Below, piece by piece: positions 9,156-18,110 of a stretch of DNA of 64,000 nucleotides. Within the stretch, counting starts at the first letter, position 1; the number at the start of each line of letters is the position of its first letter. The translations under genes and the position numbers were made by a program. The notes below the pieces were generated by a model that was given only the letters and a program-made list of their open reading frames with translations, was not told the origin of the DNA and ran no database searches. Source of the stretch: JALEFZ01 sp038527485 (GTDB lineage Bacteria > Bacteroidota > Bacteroidia > J057); contig JBCBFT010000014.1 in the NCBI GenBank assembly GCA_038527485.1, positions 1-64,000 of the forward strand, read 5' to 3'.

Positions 9156-9300
9156 CTGGCAATCTATTATGGGGTAAGCAGTATTTCTCATGAATTCCTC
9201 CTGTAAGATTTACAGGCAGCATCACGAACCATCAATACGAAGCCAGAGAAAATATCGGGGAAAAATTAGTGCTGTGACCGTTTATTACGATTATTTGATA

Positions 9301-9332
9301 CAAATATATTTCATTTTACGTAACAAAACAAA
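9301..9332 (-). promoter_or_regulatory. Bacteroidota-type promoter
   Basis: On the minus strand TTTG (9332-9329), a 20-bp spacer, then TATATTTG (9308-9301), matching the Bacteroidota TTTG / TAnnTTTG consensus. It points at the gene starting at 9155. Confidence 0.6.
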
Positions 9333-9517
9333 TAGAATTGAAAAATTCTCTAGGAAAGACTTGAGAGGAATTGCCTACATTTTTATTTTCCTATGCCCAA
9401 CACCCTATAAACTCCTACACCTAATTTCGATCCAAAATTCCTCCTTACAGGTCATTATCCTTCTTCTCCCTCCTCCCAGACCCAGTGATGAATAGAATGT
9501 AAGTAAACCATGTAGAC

Positions 9518-9549
9518 AAAAAAATAGGTGATCTAAACAGACCACCTAT
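9518..9549 (-). terminator. Rho-independent terminator after the cystathionine beta-synthase gene
   Basis: Minus strand: ATAGGTGGTCT, loop, AGATCACCTAT, then TTTTTTTG. It sits 44 bp past the stop codon at 9593. Confidence 0.8.
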
Positions 9550-9592
9550 GGATGAATTAAGTGCTTCTAACACCCTATATTTTACCTATAGC

Positions 9593-10963
9593 TTATCGAG
9601 ATAGAACTCCGATCAAATCATACTTTGTGATGATATCCACACCTCCATCTTCCAGTTGTACGAGTACGGCAGGGTTGTCTCTCGTGATGAGTTTAGATAG
9701 GATATCCATACGCGTAGACGAAAGCACAAAAGGGAAAGGATCTTGCATGGACTCTTTGACAGGACTTCCTTTCAATCCGGGATCATCTAGGATGGCATTG
9801 AGTACACGTGTCTCATCTAAGCTACCGACGATCTGGCCATTTTCCTGCACAGGAATCTGAGATACGTCCTGGTCGCGCATGATCGTGATTGCCTCTGCTA
9901 GCGTCTGGTCAGGTCCGAGGGTGTGCAAACCTCCATTGACAGCTTTGTGTTTGAGGATCTCTGCTGCGGTAATGATGGTTCCTTCATCCAGGAAGTGATG
10001 GTTCTGCATCCAGGTATCATTGTATACTTTTCCGAGATAGCGGGTTCCGTGGTCGGGCAGGATAATCACCATCAGATCGTCTGGCTTCAGATTTTCCTTG
10101 GCCCACTCTAACGCACCGAAGACAGCTGCCCCACAAGACCACCCGATGAAGAGGCCTTCCATACGTGCCATTTTGCGCGTCATCAGTGCGGAGTCTTTAT
10201 CCGATACTTTGATGATATGGTCCACGACATCCATATTACAATTTTCGGGGATGATGTCTTCTCCGATCCCCTCGGTCAGATAAGGATAGACCTCGCCATG
10301 GTCTATTTTCCCTGTCGCTTTGTATTTCTGAAATACAGACCCGAAAGTGTCAATCCCAATGGTGACGATGTCGGGATTTTGCTCCTTAAGATAAGAAGAC
10401 ACCCCGCAGATGGTCCCACATGTACCCATACCCGCGGCAAAGTGGGTGATTTTTCCGTCTGTCTGCTCCCAGATTTCAGGACCTGTGGTATCGATATGTG
10501 CAGCTGTATTGCTGGGATTGTCATACTGATTCATCCAGAGCGAGTTGGGAATCTCCTTCTGTAGACGTCCAGCTACCGAGTAGTAAGAGCGTGGATCTTC
10601 GGGTTCTACATTGGTCGGGCATACGATGACCTCTGCGCCAACCGCACGGAGGATGTCGATCTTTTCTTGAGATTGCTTGTCTGCCATCGTAAAGATGCAT
10701 CGGTAGCCTTTTACAGCAGCAGCCAAAGCGAGTCCCATCCCTGTGTTGCCAGAAGTAGACTCGATGATGGTTCCTCCTGGTTTGATTTTGCCCGCTTTTT
10801 CCGCATCAGCAACCATGCGGATGGCCATACGATCTTTGACGCTGTGACCAGGATTGAAATACTCCACTTTCACAGCTACTTGACCCTTGATTTGGGAAGC
10901 GACAGTGTTGAGGCGGACGATGGGTGTTCCCCCTACGGTTTCGATGATGTTGTTGTAGATCAT
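9593..10963 (-). CDS. Cystathionine beta-synthase (PLP) with CBS-domain pair
   Basis: 456 residues. The N-terminal ~330 residues are a fold-type II PLP enzyme: HSVKDRMA carries the PLP lysine (Lys43), ESTSGNTG (~68-75) binds the substrate carboxylate, and GMGTCGTICG is the phosphate-binding loop (canonical GTGGT, here with Cys). A pair of CBS domains (~335-456, e.g. MRDQDVSQIPV and LITRDNPAVLV) follows; in this family they usually bind adenosyl compounds and regulate activity. The length and architecture fit cystathionine beta-synthase (serine + homocysteine to cystathionine) rather than CysK/CysM, which lack CBS domains. A role in transsulfuration is inferred from the family. It is transcribed alone with its own terminator. 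Confidence 0.9.
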   Translation of the reverse strand: MIYNNIIETVGGTPIVRLNTVASQIKGQVAVKVEYFNPGHSVKDRMAIRMVADAEKAGKIKPGGTIIESTSGNTGMGLALAAAVKGYRCIFTMADKQSQEKIDILRAVGAEVIVCPTNVEPEDPRSYYSVAGRLQKEIPNSLWMNQYDNPSNTAAHIDTTGPEIWEQTDGKITHFAAGMGTCGTICGVSSYLKEQNPDIVTIGIDTFGSVFQKYKATGKIDHGEVYPYLTEGIGEDIIPENCNMDVVDHIIKVSDKDSALMTRKMARMEGLFIGWSCGAAVFGALEWAKENLKPDDLMVIILPDHGTRYLGKVYNDTWMQNHHFLDEGTIITAAEILKHKAVNGGLHTLGPDQTLAEAITIMRDQDVSQIPVQENGQIVGSLDETRVLNAILDDPGLKGSPVKESMQDPFPFVLSSTRMDILSKLITRDNPAVLVQLEDGGVDIITKYDLIGVLSR

Positions 10964-11175
10964 ATGCAGATAAAAATCTTTTGAGTGTATTCCTTTTAGC
11001 GTTTGATGTAAATAGGTATGGAGGAAGGATCTGAGTATTTCACACGATCCTCACTCACATCCAAACTTTTAACAACAAACATACAATTTAATCTTGAGCT
11101 GAATGTCTGCCAATCGAAAAGTCAGGATATGAAGATTTGAGCATGCAAGTTCCCAGACACAAGGCTGATTTACAT

Positions 11176-12120
11176 CTACACAAACACAAAGTACAGAAAG
11201 TCATACCACGCGTGTGTCCAGATCACGATACTAAACCCTCTGGATGCAAATATACGGTACATGGCATACCCAAAAAAGGCGCGATACACAATGGTGAAGA
11301 TATTGGGTATATCTCCGAAGGGGACAATGTAATGCGAAAGCACATAGATGCTCAATCCGATCATCAGCAAATTGACAAAGGCATTACTCTTGGGCTTATA
11401 AGCAGGAATCTTGAGAAACACCCCCTGTACAGGCATCATGTCTGACTTGAGCTTTTTCATGAACTTGACACGTCCAGCCAAGCTAACCAATCCCATGAAT
11501 AGCAATCCTCTGAAGACAAATTCTTCATAGAAGCCTGCCCCAAAGGCGAGGGCCACGTCTTGGAGCGGATTGGAAAGGTAGTGCTTGAGTGTCGCAACTG
11601 CATCAATAGAAGGAGGAATAGAGAAGTCACCAAAAAGGAATTTCAGCAAAAAGAATACACCCCATTGGAGCAATACGTAAATCAATCCTCCCCAGACGAA
11701 GCCTTCCGCTACGATAAAAAGCTGGTACCACCAGTTGGGACGGAAAGGACCCTTGGGAGCAGGTTGCCAATCCCTTCTGCCTTCTTGCTCTCTTCTCTTT
11801 CTTTCTTTGCCATCGCTTCGTATTTCGCCAGGGGTCTTGATCCCCAGCCAGTCGAAAATAATATTTCCCCCGAAGTAGGCAATCAACAGGACAGAAAAGG
11901 GAAGCGTCCCCAATTGGATATACTTGACAGGAATGATAAACCAAGTATCTACCGCGTTATAGTTGACGAGTTGAGGATCGCGCGAGAAAGCCAGTCCTAC
12001 TTCGAATACGACCAGTAAAATGAGCGAATTGAACTGATTGAAAAATGGGTGGCTGATACCATTGGCATAGTCTTCAAAAAATTGCCCGATGGGTTTATCT
12101 ATAAAAGGATTTTTTGCCAT
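11176..12120 (-). CDS. CPBP family intramembrane glutamic protease
   Basis: 314 residues from the ATG at 12120, which has AGGAGGG seven bases upstream; an in-frame GTG at 12138 overlaps that Shine-Dalgarno and is rejected. The protein has about seven hydrophobic segments. FYEEFVFRG (Glu199-Glu200, Arg204) is the EExxxR motif and THAWYDFLY near the C-terminus supplies the His/Asp of motif 4, the hallmarks of CAAX protease / bacteriocin-processing (Abi/CPBP) enzymes. An insertion between motifs, with basic residues, makes it somewhat longer than typical. It should act in the inner membrane. The substrate is unknown and no bacteriocin gene is adjacent. Confidence 0.85.
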   Translation of the reverse strand: MAKNPFIDKPIGQFFEDYANGISHPFFNQFNSLILLVVFEVGLAFSRDPQLVNYNAVDTWFIIPVKYIQLGTLPFSVLLIAYFGGNIIFDWLGIKTPGEIRSDGKERKRREQEGRRDWQPAPKGPFRPNWWYQLFIVAEGFVWGGLIYVLLQWGVFFLLKFLFGDFSIPPSIDAVATLKHYLSNPLQDVALAFGAGFYEEFVFRGLLFMGLVSLAGRVKFMKKLKSDMMPVQGVFLKIPAYKPKSNAFVNLLMIGLSIYVLSHYIVPFGDIPNIFTIVYRAFFGYAMYRIFASRGFSIVIWTHAWYDFLYFVFV

Positions 12121-12503
12121 GTTATGCCCTCCTGTCACATGCGCTGAAGCCAGATTCCCAAGCGCAAAAGCGTGTGTGAGACGTACTTTTATCTGAGTTT
12201 ATCTTTTTCCAGAAATTTTTTTCTTCCTCACCTAATTTATGAGTGATGATCACGAATGAATTTAGATAGGATTCATTTTCTATTTCTATGTAAAAACATG
12301 ATCAATCGACTGCTCTACATAGAAAATACGGTACCCATTCGTTCGTGATCATCGTTATTATATGGATGACTAGCAATATAAAAAGTCCCTACTGGAATTC
12401 CATTAATTTTGAATAGACGAATGAAAGTGAGTGTAATAATGCATCGTGGATACGCCATTCACGACGTATCCACTCCACAAGTGCAACAACCACACACTTA
12501 TTT
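12121..12503. other. Intergenic region with palindromic element P1
   Basis: 383 bp between two minus-strand genes. Apart from the Shine-Dalgarno of the CPBP gene and the ~110-bp palindromic element at 12244-12354, nothing recognisable is seen. Confidence 0.6.
12244..12354. repeat. Imperfect palindromic element, family P copy 1
   Basis: The outer arms TGATGATCACGAATGAAT and ATTCGTTCGTGATCATCG pair at 16 of 18 positions. Inner segments ATTTTCTATTTCTATGTA and CTCTACATAGAAAATAC also pair. Arms and spacing match the element at 28832-28948 (GATAGGATT(C/G)ATTTTCTAT, CTCTACATAGAA, CATTCGTGAT), so this is a dispersed structured repeat. Confidence 0.7.
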
Positions 12504-14783
12504 TTACAAGTATTCCTCCTCATCCAAAGGCTCCTGTGGTGATTTTGATCGAAGGTTGACTACGTGTTTCCGTTGATAGAGATAAGACACGACCAACAAG
12601 ATTCCTCCGAGTACCAAAAACAGGACTGTCCGTACGCCCAGCGAGACATTGACCATATCCCAAAGGATCAGCTTGATCAAAGCCACAAACAGCAGTAAGA
12701 TGGCACTCAGCCGCCAATGGGAAGCTTTGTACATAAAGCCCAAGCCGACGACTAGCAAGGCGATCACTGCCCAGCTGATGCTCATGATCACACGCGTGTA
12801 GCGAGAGACGGCTACCTCATAGGCTTCGAAGCCTGTCCAACTATGGTATTGCAACCATCCTTCGTAGGAGAAAAGTCCTACAAAAGTGAACAAGGTCAGG
12901 ATCTCTAAGGCCTTACTTAGGTCCACGTTCTTCCTCTTTTTGGTCCACATGATGGTATGGATCAAGAAGGCAAAGACGATCCCATGTCCTACGCATCGGA
13001 GCGTCAGCAGACCTGAGGGCGCTTGAGCCTGCTGCCTCATGATCGCTTCATGGAAGCTGCCCAATTCTCTTGATAGTATGAAGCTCCACACCAGTAGTCC
13101 GCCTAGACCTAGGAAAGTCGTGGCGTAAAATAGGATCTCCTTTTTCCAAAGGACTTGGTTTAGCCAACCTAGCAGCATGACAAAAGAAAGCGTGTAGATC
13201 CACAAAGTCGATTGAACATGTAGCAAGTGCCAACTTCCTTCCTGTACCAATGGAAGTAAGCGTGTATTCAACTCTAGCCAGCCCAAAGCAAACCCCAAGA
13301 CAAGCAAAACGCCTCCCATTAGTATCTGCTGGGTTTTTATATCCGCATGCTTCCGCTTGTCTAAAGTTTGGAAACGATTCTCTTCGACGAAGTACACGAT
13401 TCCCCATACAAGGAGGACACTCAAGCTACGCCATCCCAACCAGGACTGAGAAGGTATCTCTTGTGAAAGGAGGGGTTCGGTGTAAAAAGAGTAACCATCT
13501 GCCCAGACGATCAACATGAAAAAAGTGGCGATCATGATCCCTGCATTCGCAAGCTTTTGGTAGAAAGTATCTTTAGAGAAATGGCTGATCAGATACAGTC
13601 CCAAGGATTCGATGGCCAAGAAAGAAAACCACCAGAATTCACTCATCCAAGTGTAGATCGCCATGGTTCCTGTAGAAAGGGCCAGCGTAGTCAGGAAATA
13701 ATAGGATGCACGTTCCCTACCTCTCCTGACAAACATCAAATAGGCAAAGGTGGCGTGTACCAAAGCATTCGCTCCTAGGAAAAGAGGATGCCAAGCTTCA
13801 TTTATAGTCAGCAATCCTAGCAAAACATACAGGATACCATTGAACAGAATGGCGGCCACCGTACCTCTTTTCAACGGTAGGCGATAATGCACCTGATAGG
13901 CAACGAAAATGATGTAGAAGGTGAGAAAAAATATGCTTCCAAATACCAGGAATAGACTGCCCTGATCCGAGAAATAGGTTATAAGGATGAATGTAAATAA
14001 TGTCCAGGAAGTCAGAAAGGAAACACTCTTGAGCCAAATCCATCGTTTGCGGAAGGCGACAAAAATGATCCCTGTATTGACCAGACAGACATAAGATAAA
14101 AATACTTCTGCTGCTCCTGTATTATCCGACAGGAGAATCGGCACAGCATAGGCACCTACCATTCCTACGAGCGCCATGATTTGTACTTCAAATTTGTAGG
14201 CGGCTGCAATCATCAAGACAGTAATCCCGAGCATGAGCCCAAAACTCAGTCCCTGTGGGATCATATCATATATACCATATGCAGCAAATGTGGTGAAATA
14301 GCCAATGGCAATACCCCCGCCAAAGAGTAGCGCGGCATAGTTTTCCAGTTTTTCTTTCAGACGAATGGCGATACCCGTGAGTCCTACAGAGAGTATGTAG
14401 CCTGCAATGATGCGCAATACAGGAGAAAATAGATGGCGATCTATGGCAAATTTGACGAGGAAACCTGCACCCAAGACAAAGATGATGATGCCTATTTTAC
14501 TCAGTAAATTGCCCCCCAGCCAGTTTTCAAACTGAATGGGATCTGTAGTAGGCCGAGGCTTCTTGTCAGTGGCATGAGTTGGTGGAACTGTCTGGACCTG
14601 CTTCAGGGGAGCCTTCTTGATAGAAGGCTGGGCTTCCTCAGGCGTTTTTTCTGAAGGTTCAGGCTGCGTTTGTAGTTTTTCAAAGGTAGACTTCAACTGA
14701 AAGAGATCTCTCGAAAGGGCTCCTTGCCGCTTGCTCAACTCCTCCAGCTGATGCTGTAATTCAGATAGTGGTAAGGCGTTCAT
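12504..14783 (-). CDS. DUF2339 polytopic membrane protein
   Basis: 759 residues. Residues 1-45 form a short coiled coil (LQHQLEELSKRQG) and ~46-85 a Pro/Lys-rich linker. From ~90 (FENWLGGNLLSKIGI) about twenty hydrophobic helices run to the C-terminus, a layout typical of the DUF2339 family of predicted inner-membrane proteins. The conserved opening (WLGGNLLSKIGIIIFVLGAG) supports the assignment. The function is unknown for the family. The short soluble tail (~735-759) is charged. It is followed by a repeat-containing gap and is not clearly in an operon. Confidence 0.85.
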   Translation of the reverse strand: MNALPLSELQHQLEELSKRQGALSRDLFQLKSTFEKLQTQPEPSEKTPEEAQPSIKKAPLKQVQTVPPTHATDKKPRPTTDPIQFENWLGGNLLSKIGIIIFVLGAGFLVKFAIDRHLFSPVLRIIAGYILSVGLTGIAIRLKEKLENYAALLFGGGIAIGYFTTFAAYGIYDMIPQGLSFGLMLGITVLMIAAAYKFEVQIMALVGMVGAYAVPILLSDNTGAAEVFLSYVCLVNTGIIFVAFRKRWIWLKSVSFLTSWTLFTFILITYFSDQGSLFLVFGSIFFLTFYIIFVAYQVHYRLPLKRGTVAAILFNGILYVLLGLLTINEAWHPLFLGANALVHATFAYLMFVRRGRERASYYFLTTLALSTGTMAIYTWMSEFWWFSFLAIESLGLYLISHFSKDTFYQKLANAGIMIATFFMLIVWADGYSFYTEPLLSQEIPSQSWLGWRSLSVLLVWGIVYFVEENRFQTLDKRKHADIKTQQILMGGVLLVLGFALGWLELNTRLLPLVQEGSWHLLHVQSTLWIYTLSFVMLLGWLNQVLWKKEILFYATTFLGLGGLLVWSFILSRELGSFHEAIMRQQAQAPSGLLTLRCVGHGIVFAFLIHTIMWTKKRKNVDLSKALEILTLFTFVGLFSYEGWLQYHSWTGFEAYEVAVSRYTRVIMSISWAVIALLVVGLGFMYKASHWRLSAILLLFVALIKLILWDMVNVSLGVRTVLFLVLGGILLVVSYLYQRKHVVNLRSKSPQEPLDEEEYL

Positions 14784-15001
14784 GTTGTGGTACTTGATTA
14801 GGGGATATAGAGCTTTCGTCTACGCAGGAGGTGTGTGACAGTTGGTGAATATGAGGAGAAGGAAGGCAAAGTGTATCCATTCATTGAGAATGTGTAGGGA
14901 GGTAGATATTATTTGCAGGGGACATCTTTTTACACACTTCTTCCTTCATCTGGGGGCTAAAGCGAGGGATTGTATCGCTTCATACTTTAATCTGTATGCC
15001 A

Positions 15002-15038
15002 TAAAAATATGCGCGAAGCTCGGGAGCCTCACGCATAT
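15002..15038. terminator. Terminator after fabG, possibly bidirectional
   Basis: ATATGCGCGAAGCTC and GAGCCTCACGCATAT-type arms form a stem with internal mismatches (15007-15038). T-runs flank both sides. It lies 25 bp past the fabG stop. Confidence 0.7.
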
Positions 15039-15062
15039 ATTTTTTATAAATGGAGATGATTC

Positions 15063-15812
15063 CTAAGCCATGACCATTCCGCCATCTACATTGAAGACCT
15101 GTCCTGTGATGTAAGTGGCCATATCAGAGGCGAGGAATACACATAGATCCGCGACATTTTGGGGGGTTCCCGCGCGCTTCAAGGGGATATTTTCCAACCA
15201 AGTATTCAGTTCCTTCTCAGGAATCTCGTCAGTCATCTCTGTGGCGATGAATCCAGGTGCAACGACATTTGCGCGGATGTTGCGGCTGCCCACTTCACGT
15301 GCGACGGACTTAGTAAATCCGATCATACCTGCTTTGGATGCGGCGTAGTTTGCCTGTCCTGCATTCCCCTGAATTCCTACGACAGAGCTGATATTGATAA
15401 ATACCCCTGCGCGCTGCTTGAGCATGGCTCTGAGCGCTGCTTTTGTGGTATAAAATACACTATTGAGGTTGGTATCTAGCACGGCTTGCCATTGCTCCTC
15501 ATTCATGCGAAGCAATAAGTTGTCTTTGGTGATCCCAGCGTTGTTTACGATGACATCGAGTCTTCCGAAGTCTTTCAGGATTTCGGCAATCATCTCCTGC
15601 ACTGCCTCAAAATTTCCTGCATCTACTTGATAGCCTTTTCCTGGCTTTCCTGCTGCTTCGAGTTCTTTTTCGAGCGATTGTGCCTTTTCGACTGAAGATC
15701 TATACGTAAAAACTACCGTCGCGCCCTGAGCAGCATATACAGTGGCGATGGCACGACCGATCCCGCGCGTAGCACCTGTCACCAAACATATTTTTCCTTC
15801 GAGTAATTGCAT
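15063..15812 (-). CDS. fabG: 3-oxoacyl-ACP reductase FabG
   Basis: 249 residues, the usual length. TGATRGIG (12-19) is the NADP(H) loop, NNAG (90-93) the structural motif, and Ser143, Tyr156 and Lys160 (YAASK) form the short-chain dehydrogenase catalytic set with Asn114. The C-terminal TGQVFNVDGGMVM matches FabG closely. It should reduce 3-oxoacyl-ACP in fatty acid elongation. Other SDRs share these motifs, but overall similarity favours FabG. It is monocistronic here, with a terminator right behind. Confidence 0.9.
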   Translation of the reverse strand: MQLLEGKICLVTGATRGIGRAIATVYAAQGATVVFTYRSSVEKAQSLEKELEAAGKPGKGYQVDAGNFEAVQEMIAEILKDFGRLDVIVNNAGITKDNLLLRMNEEQWQAVLDTNLNSVFYTTKAALRAMLKQRAGVFINISSVVGIQGNAGQANYAASKAGMIGFTKSVAREVGSRNIRANVVAPGFIATEMTDEIPEKELNTWLENIPLKRAGTPQNVADLCVFLASDMATYITGQVFNVDGGMVMA

Positions 15813-16187
15813 AAGATTTTCCCTTTAATCTAATAAAGCGCAAACTCCTTCTTGATATGCCATGGAATTCGCCCTTCGTCATGTGATTATTTCCTTTCAA
15901 TTGCGATCATGCATCAAAAGAGCGTACGAATATACATTTTTTCGAATGGGTGAAAAATCAGATTCACTTTTTGATCGCCTCTCCCTTGATATCCTCCCAT
16001 CACCTAATCCAAATCTGCTAAAATCTCTACTTTTGCACTAGATTTTCATTGTCCCGAACATCGTCTTAAATATTTCTTACTGATTATCTTAGCTTTCTCT
16101 TGGGATAGTCCTAGAGAGGTACTAATTTTGAGAAGAGAAATGCTATGTTTCTTCTTTTTTCATCTTATCGAAATTTTTTAATTCCGA
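15813..16187. other. Divergent intergenic region with MITE fragment
   Basis: 375 bp between divergent genes (fabG and the LytM-like lipoprotein). It contains a fragment of the MITE-like repeat at 16017-16073. No clear promoter consensus was found. Confidence 0.6.
16017..16073 (-). repeat. Truncated copy of the MITE-like repeat (family M)
   Basis: GCTAAAATCTCT, then CTAGATTTTCATTGTCCCGA and AACATCGTCTTAA match one end of the elements at 31861-32027 (reverse complement GCTAGATTTTCATTGTCCCA then AACATGGTCTAA) and 59824-59980. Only about 57 bp of the ~160 remain. Confidence 0.7.
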
Positions 16188-17432
16188 GTGAAATTCCTGC
16201 TTAGATTCCTCCTTTCGCTTGCACTTGTATTATCTGTGTTTGCCTGTCAGCCGAATACCTCTCCCAAAAATACGGCTGTCGCTACCAAGCTGCCTCCGCC
16301 CGAGCTCAAACGCATGAGCTACGAGCAGTATGGGATTGATGTGCAGTCCAAACAGGTATTACAGGATACCCTGGAAGAGGATCAGTTTCTCAAAGATGTA
16401 CTCAGCCCCCATCAGGTGACACCCGCAACCATCGATAAGATCGAGCGGATCGCCGCCCCAATATTTGACGTTCGTCGGATGCGTGCGGGGAACCCTTTCA
16501 CACTGATCAAAAATCAACAGCAAGTCGATTATTTCATCTATGAACGGACTCCTGCAGACTTTGTGGTCATTGACCTAAGAGATTCCGTAGAAGTATATGA
16601 AGGACAGAGAAAAGTCGTCCTACGTCAGCAGGGACTTGGTGGCTTTATCAACTCCACGCTTTTTGAAACCATCCAATCTAAAGGTCTGGAAGTGCAAATT
16701 TCTAAACGCTTAGAGGAGATATTCGCTTGGTCTGTAGACTTCTCTTATCTGGACGCCCAAGATTACTTCAAGGTCATTTATGAAGAAGCTTTCGTGGACG
16801 AAGTCTCTATCGGCATCTCACAGATTCGTGCTGTTCAGTTTCACCACAGAGGACAAGATTACTATGCATTTGGTTACAATCAGGACAGTCTTGTGAGATA
16901 TTTTGATGAGAATGGCCGTAGTGTGGTAAGAACATTCCTCCGAACTCCCTTAAAATATACGGGTACTTCTTCTTCAGAAGCTTCAGAACCTGTGGCAGAG
17001 GGAAAAAATACCTTTGCATATGTCGCATCAAAAGGTACGCCTGTACTTGCTGTAGGAAATGGGACGATCGCGACGATGAAGCAGTCGAGAAGATGGGGAA
17101 AGCAAATTCGAATCGACCACGGCCAACTGTATGCAACAGAATATTTACGGTTGGGAGACTTCAAAGATTCTCTCTCAGAAGGACAACTCGTGAACCAGGG
17201 AGATGTGATTGGATTTGTAGGGAGGAATGAGAATGCAGGATTGGGAAGCTTTACCTTCCGCCTTCGTAAGCAAGGACGCACCGTCAATCCCAGTGACCTC
17301 ACCATGCCCGATGCACCTTCGGTTTCTGAAGAGCATGAAAAAGCATTCATGAAAATTAAGGAAAAATGGATGAGACAGCTAGATGAGATTCCACTGAAAG
17401 AAAATCATCAAGGCTTTTCCGCGACATCCTGA
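16188..17432 (+). CDS. Lipoprotein with degenerate LytM/M23 domain
   Basis: 414 residues from a GTG at 16188, chosen because it begins a lipoprotein signal (MKFLLRFLLSLALVLSVFAC, Cys20). The middle region and the FLRTPLKYT segment resemble Bacteroidota M23 (DD-metallopeptidase) lipoproteins. The C-terminal ~265-375 follows the LytM fold (GTPVLAVGNGTI, GKQIRIDHG, GDVIGFVG, RTVNP). The usual zinc ligands appear lost: no HxGxD segment is seen (FAYVAS stands there), the Y-x-H-L position is YLRL, and the HLHF/HLDF motif is SFTFRL. It is therefore probably not a peptidase; by analogy with EnvC/NlpD it may bind peptidoglycan or activate an amidase (inference). Confidence 0.8.
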   Translation: MKFLLRFLLSLALVLSVFACQPNTSPKNTAVATKLPPPELKRMSYEQYGIDVQSKQVLQDTLEEDQFLKDVLSPHQVTPATIDKIERIAAPIFDVRRMRAGNPFTLIKNQQQVDYFIYERTPADFVVIDLRDSVEVYEGQRKVVLRQQGLGGFINSTLFETIQSKGLEVQISKRLEEIFAWSVDFSYLDAQDYFKVIYEEAFVDEVSIGISQIRAVQFHHRGQDYYAFGYNQDSLVRYFDENGRSVVRTFLRTPLKYTGTSSSEASEPVAEGKNTFAYVASKGTPVLAVGNGTIATMKQSRRWGKQIRIDHGQLYATEYLRLGDFKDSLSEGQLVNQGDVIGFVGRNENAGLGSFTFRLRKQGRTVNPSDLTMPDAPSVSEEHEKAFMKIKEKWMRQLDEIPLKENHQGFSATS

Positions 17433-18110
17433 TACGCCACCCTCCATCCGCTTTATATCAAAAAGTAAGACAGATATGGGTTGTGACCACATATCTGCCT
17501 ACAAGAGCATTGGACAAAAGGTTAATAAAAAGGACGGCGACTCGGACATAGTCCGACATTAATCCCGTTCTCTAAAAGAGAAATGAACTTGTAACTGGAT
17601 GCTTTCTTTTACTACCCCATAAAATTTGTCAGCATTCCGATCACTTACTACAAATAAGCACATTATTCGTAAATTACAAATTACGATATTACGTATAATC
17701 ATACATCTTTTCCTTATATCTTCCCTTGGTTTCTGTCTAAAGAAGCTTTGTGTTTATTCATCTTTTAAGTGATCAACATTCGAATTACCCGTATCGCATG
17801 TGCCTTCTTGATAGGTATGAGCAACAACGAGACATTGGCGCTGGTGAGGGTTGCTTTGAGCATGTGACTGAACTCCACCACTATCTCTTCAGGACAATGA
17901 ATGAGCACCTAGAACTGGCTCCCTTCAGTTTATAACTGAAGCTAATGGTCTGCTCCAGATACCATCTGTTGGTGGCTAGATTTCGCTTTTTCATTTACAT
18001 AAATACTTAAACACCAAATATTCCTCCCACTGTGGAATAATACACTATCTTAACTCCTTATTAGACACATATCCCATTTCTGCCAAAAACCGATCATCCG
18101 CCAATTATCC
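17433..18110. other. Intergenic region, no gene seen
   Basis: 678 bp between two plus-strand lipoprotein genes. A hairpin lies at 17468-17500. A 61-codon frame at 17750-17935 resembles nothing I know and lacks a signal or ribosome site, so I do not call it. A small inverted repeat (CTTCAGTTTATAACTGAAG) occurs near 17924-17942. Confidence 0.5.
17468..17500. terminator. Hairpin, possible terminator
   Basis: AGACAGATATGGG and CCACATATCTGCCT form a stem with two mismatches, 36 bp after the preceding stop codon. No T-run follows on the plus strand, so a role as terminator is uncertain. Confidence 0.35.

Larger units (their letters stand above)
9156..9592. other. Intergenic region with promoter and terminator
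   Basis: 437 bp between the T9SS protein gene and the cystathionine beta-synthase gene. It holds the promoter of the former (9301-9332) and the terminator of the latter (9518-9549). A 101-codon plus-strand reading frame here has low-complexity composition and is not credible. Confidence 0.6.

Noticed and set aside
9190..9495. 101-codon plus-strand frame upstream of the T9SS gene
   Set aside because: Low-complexity composition and overlap with the promoter of the opposite-strand gene.
14842..15066. 74-codon plus-strand frame between DUF2339 and fabG
   Set aside because: Runs through the fabG terminator and shows no protein-like pattern.
17750..17935. 61-codon plus-strand frame
   Set aside because: No signal, domain or ribosome site; GTG start, atypical composition in an otherwise empty region.
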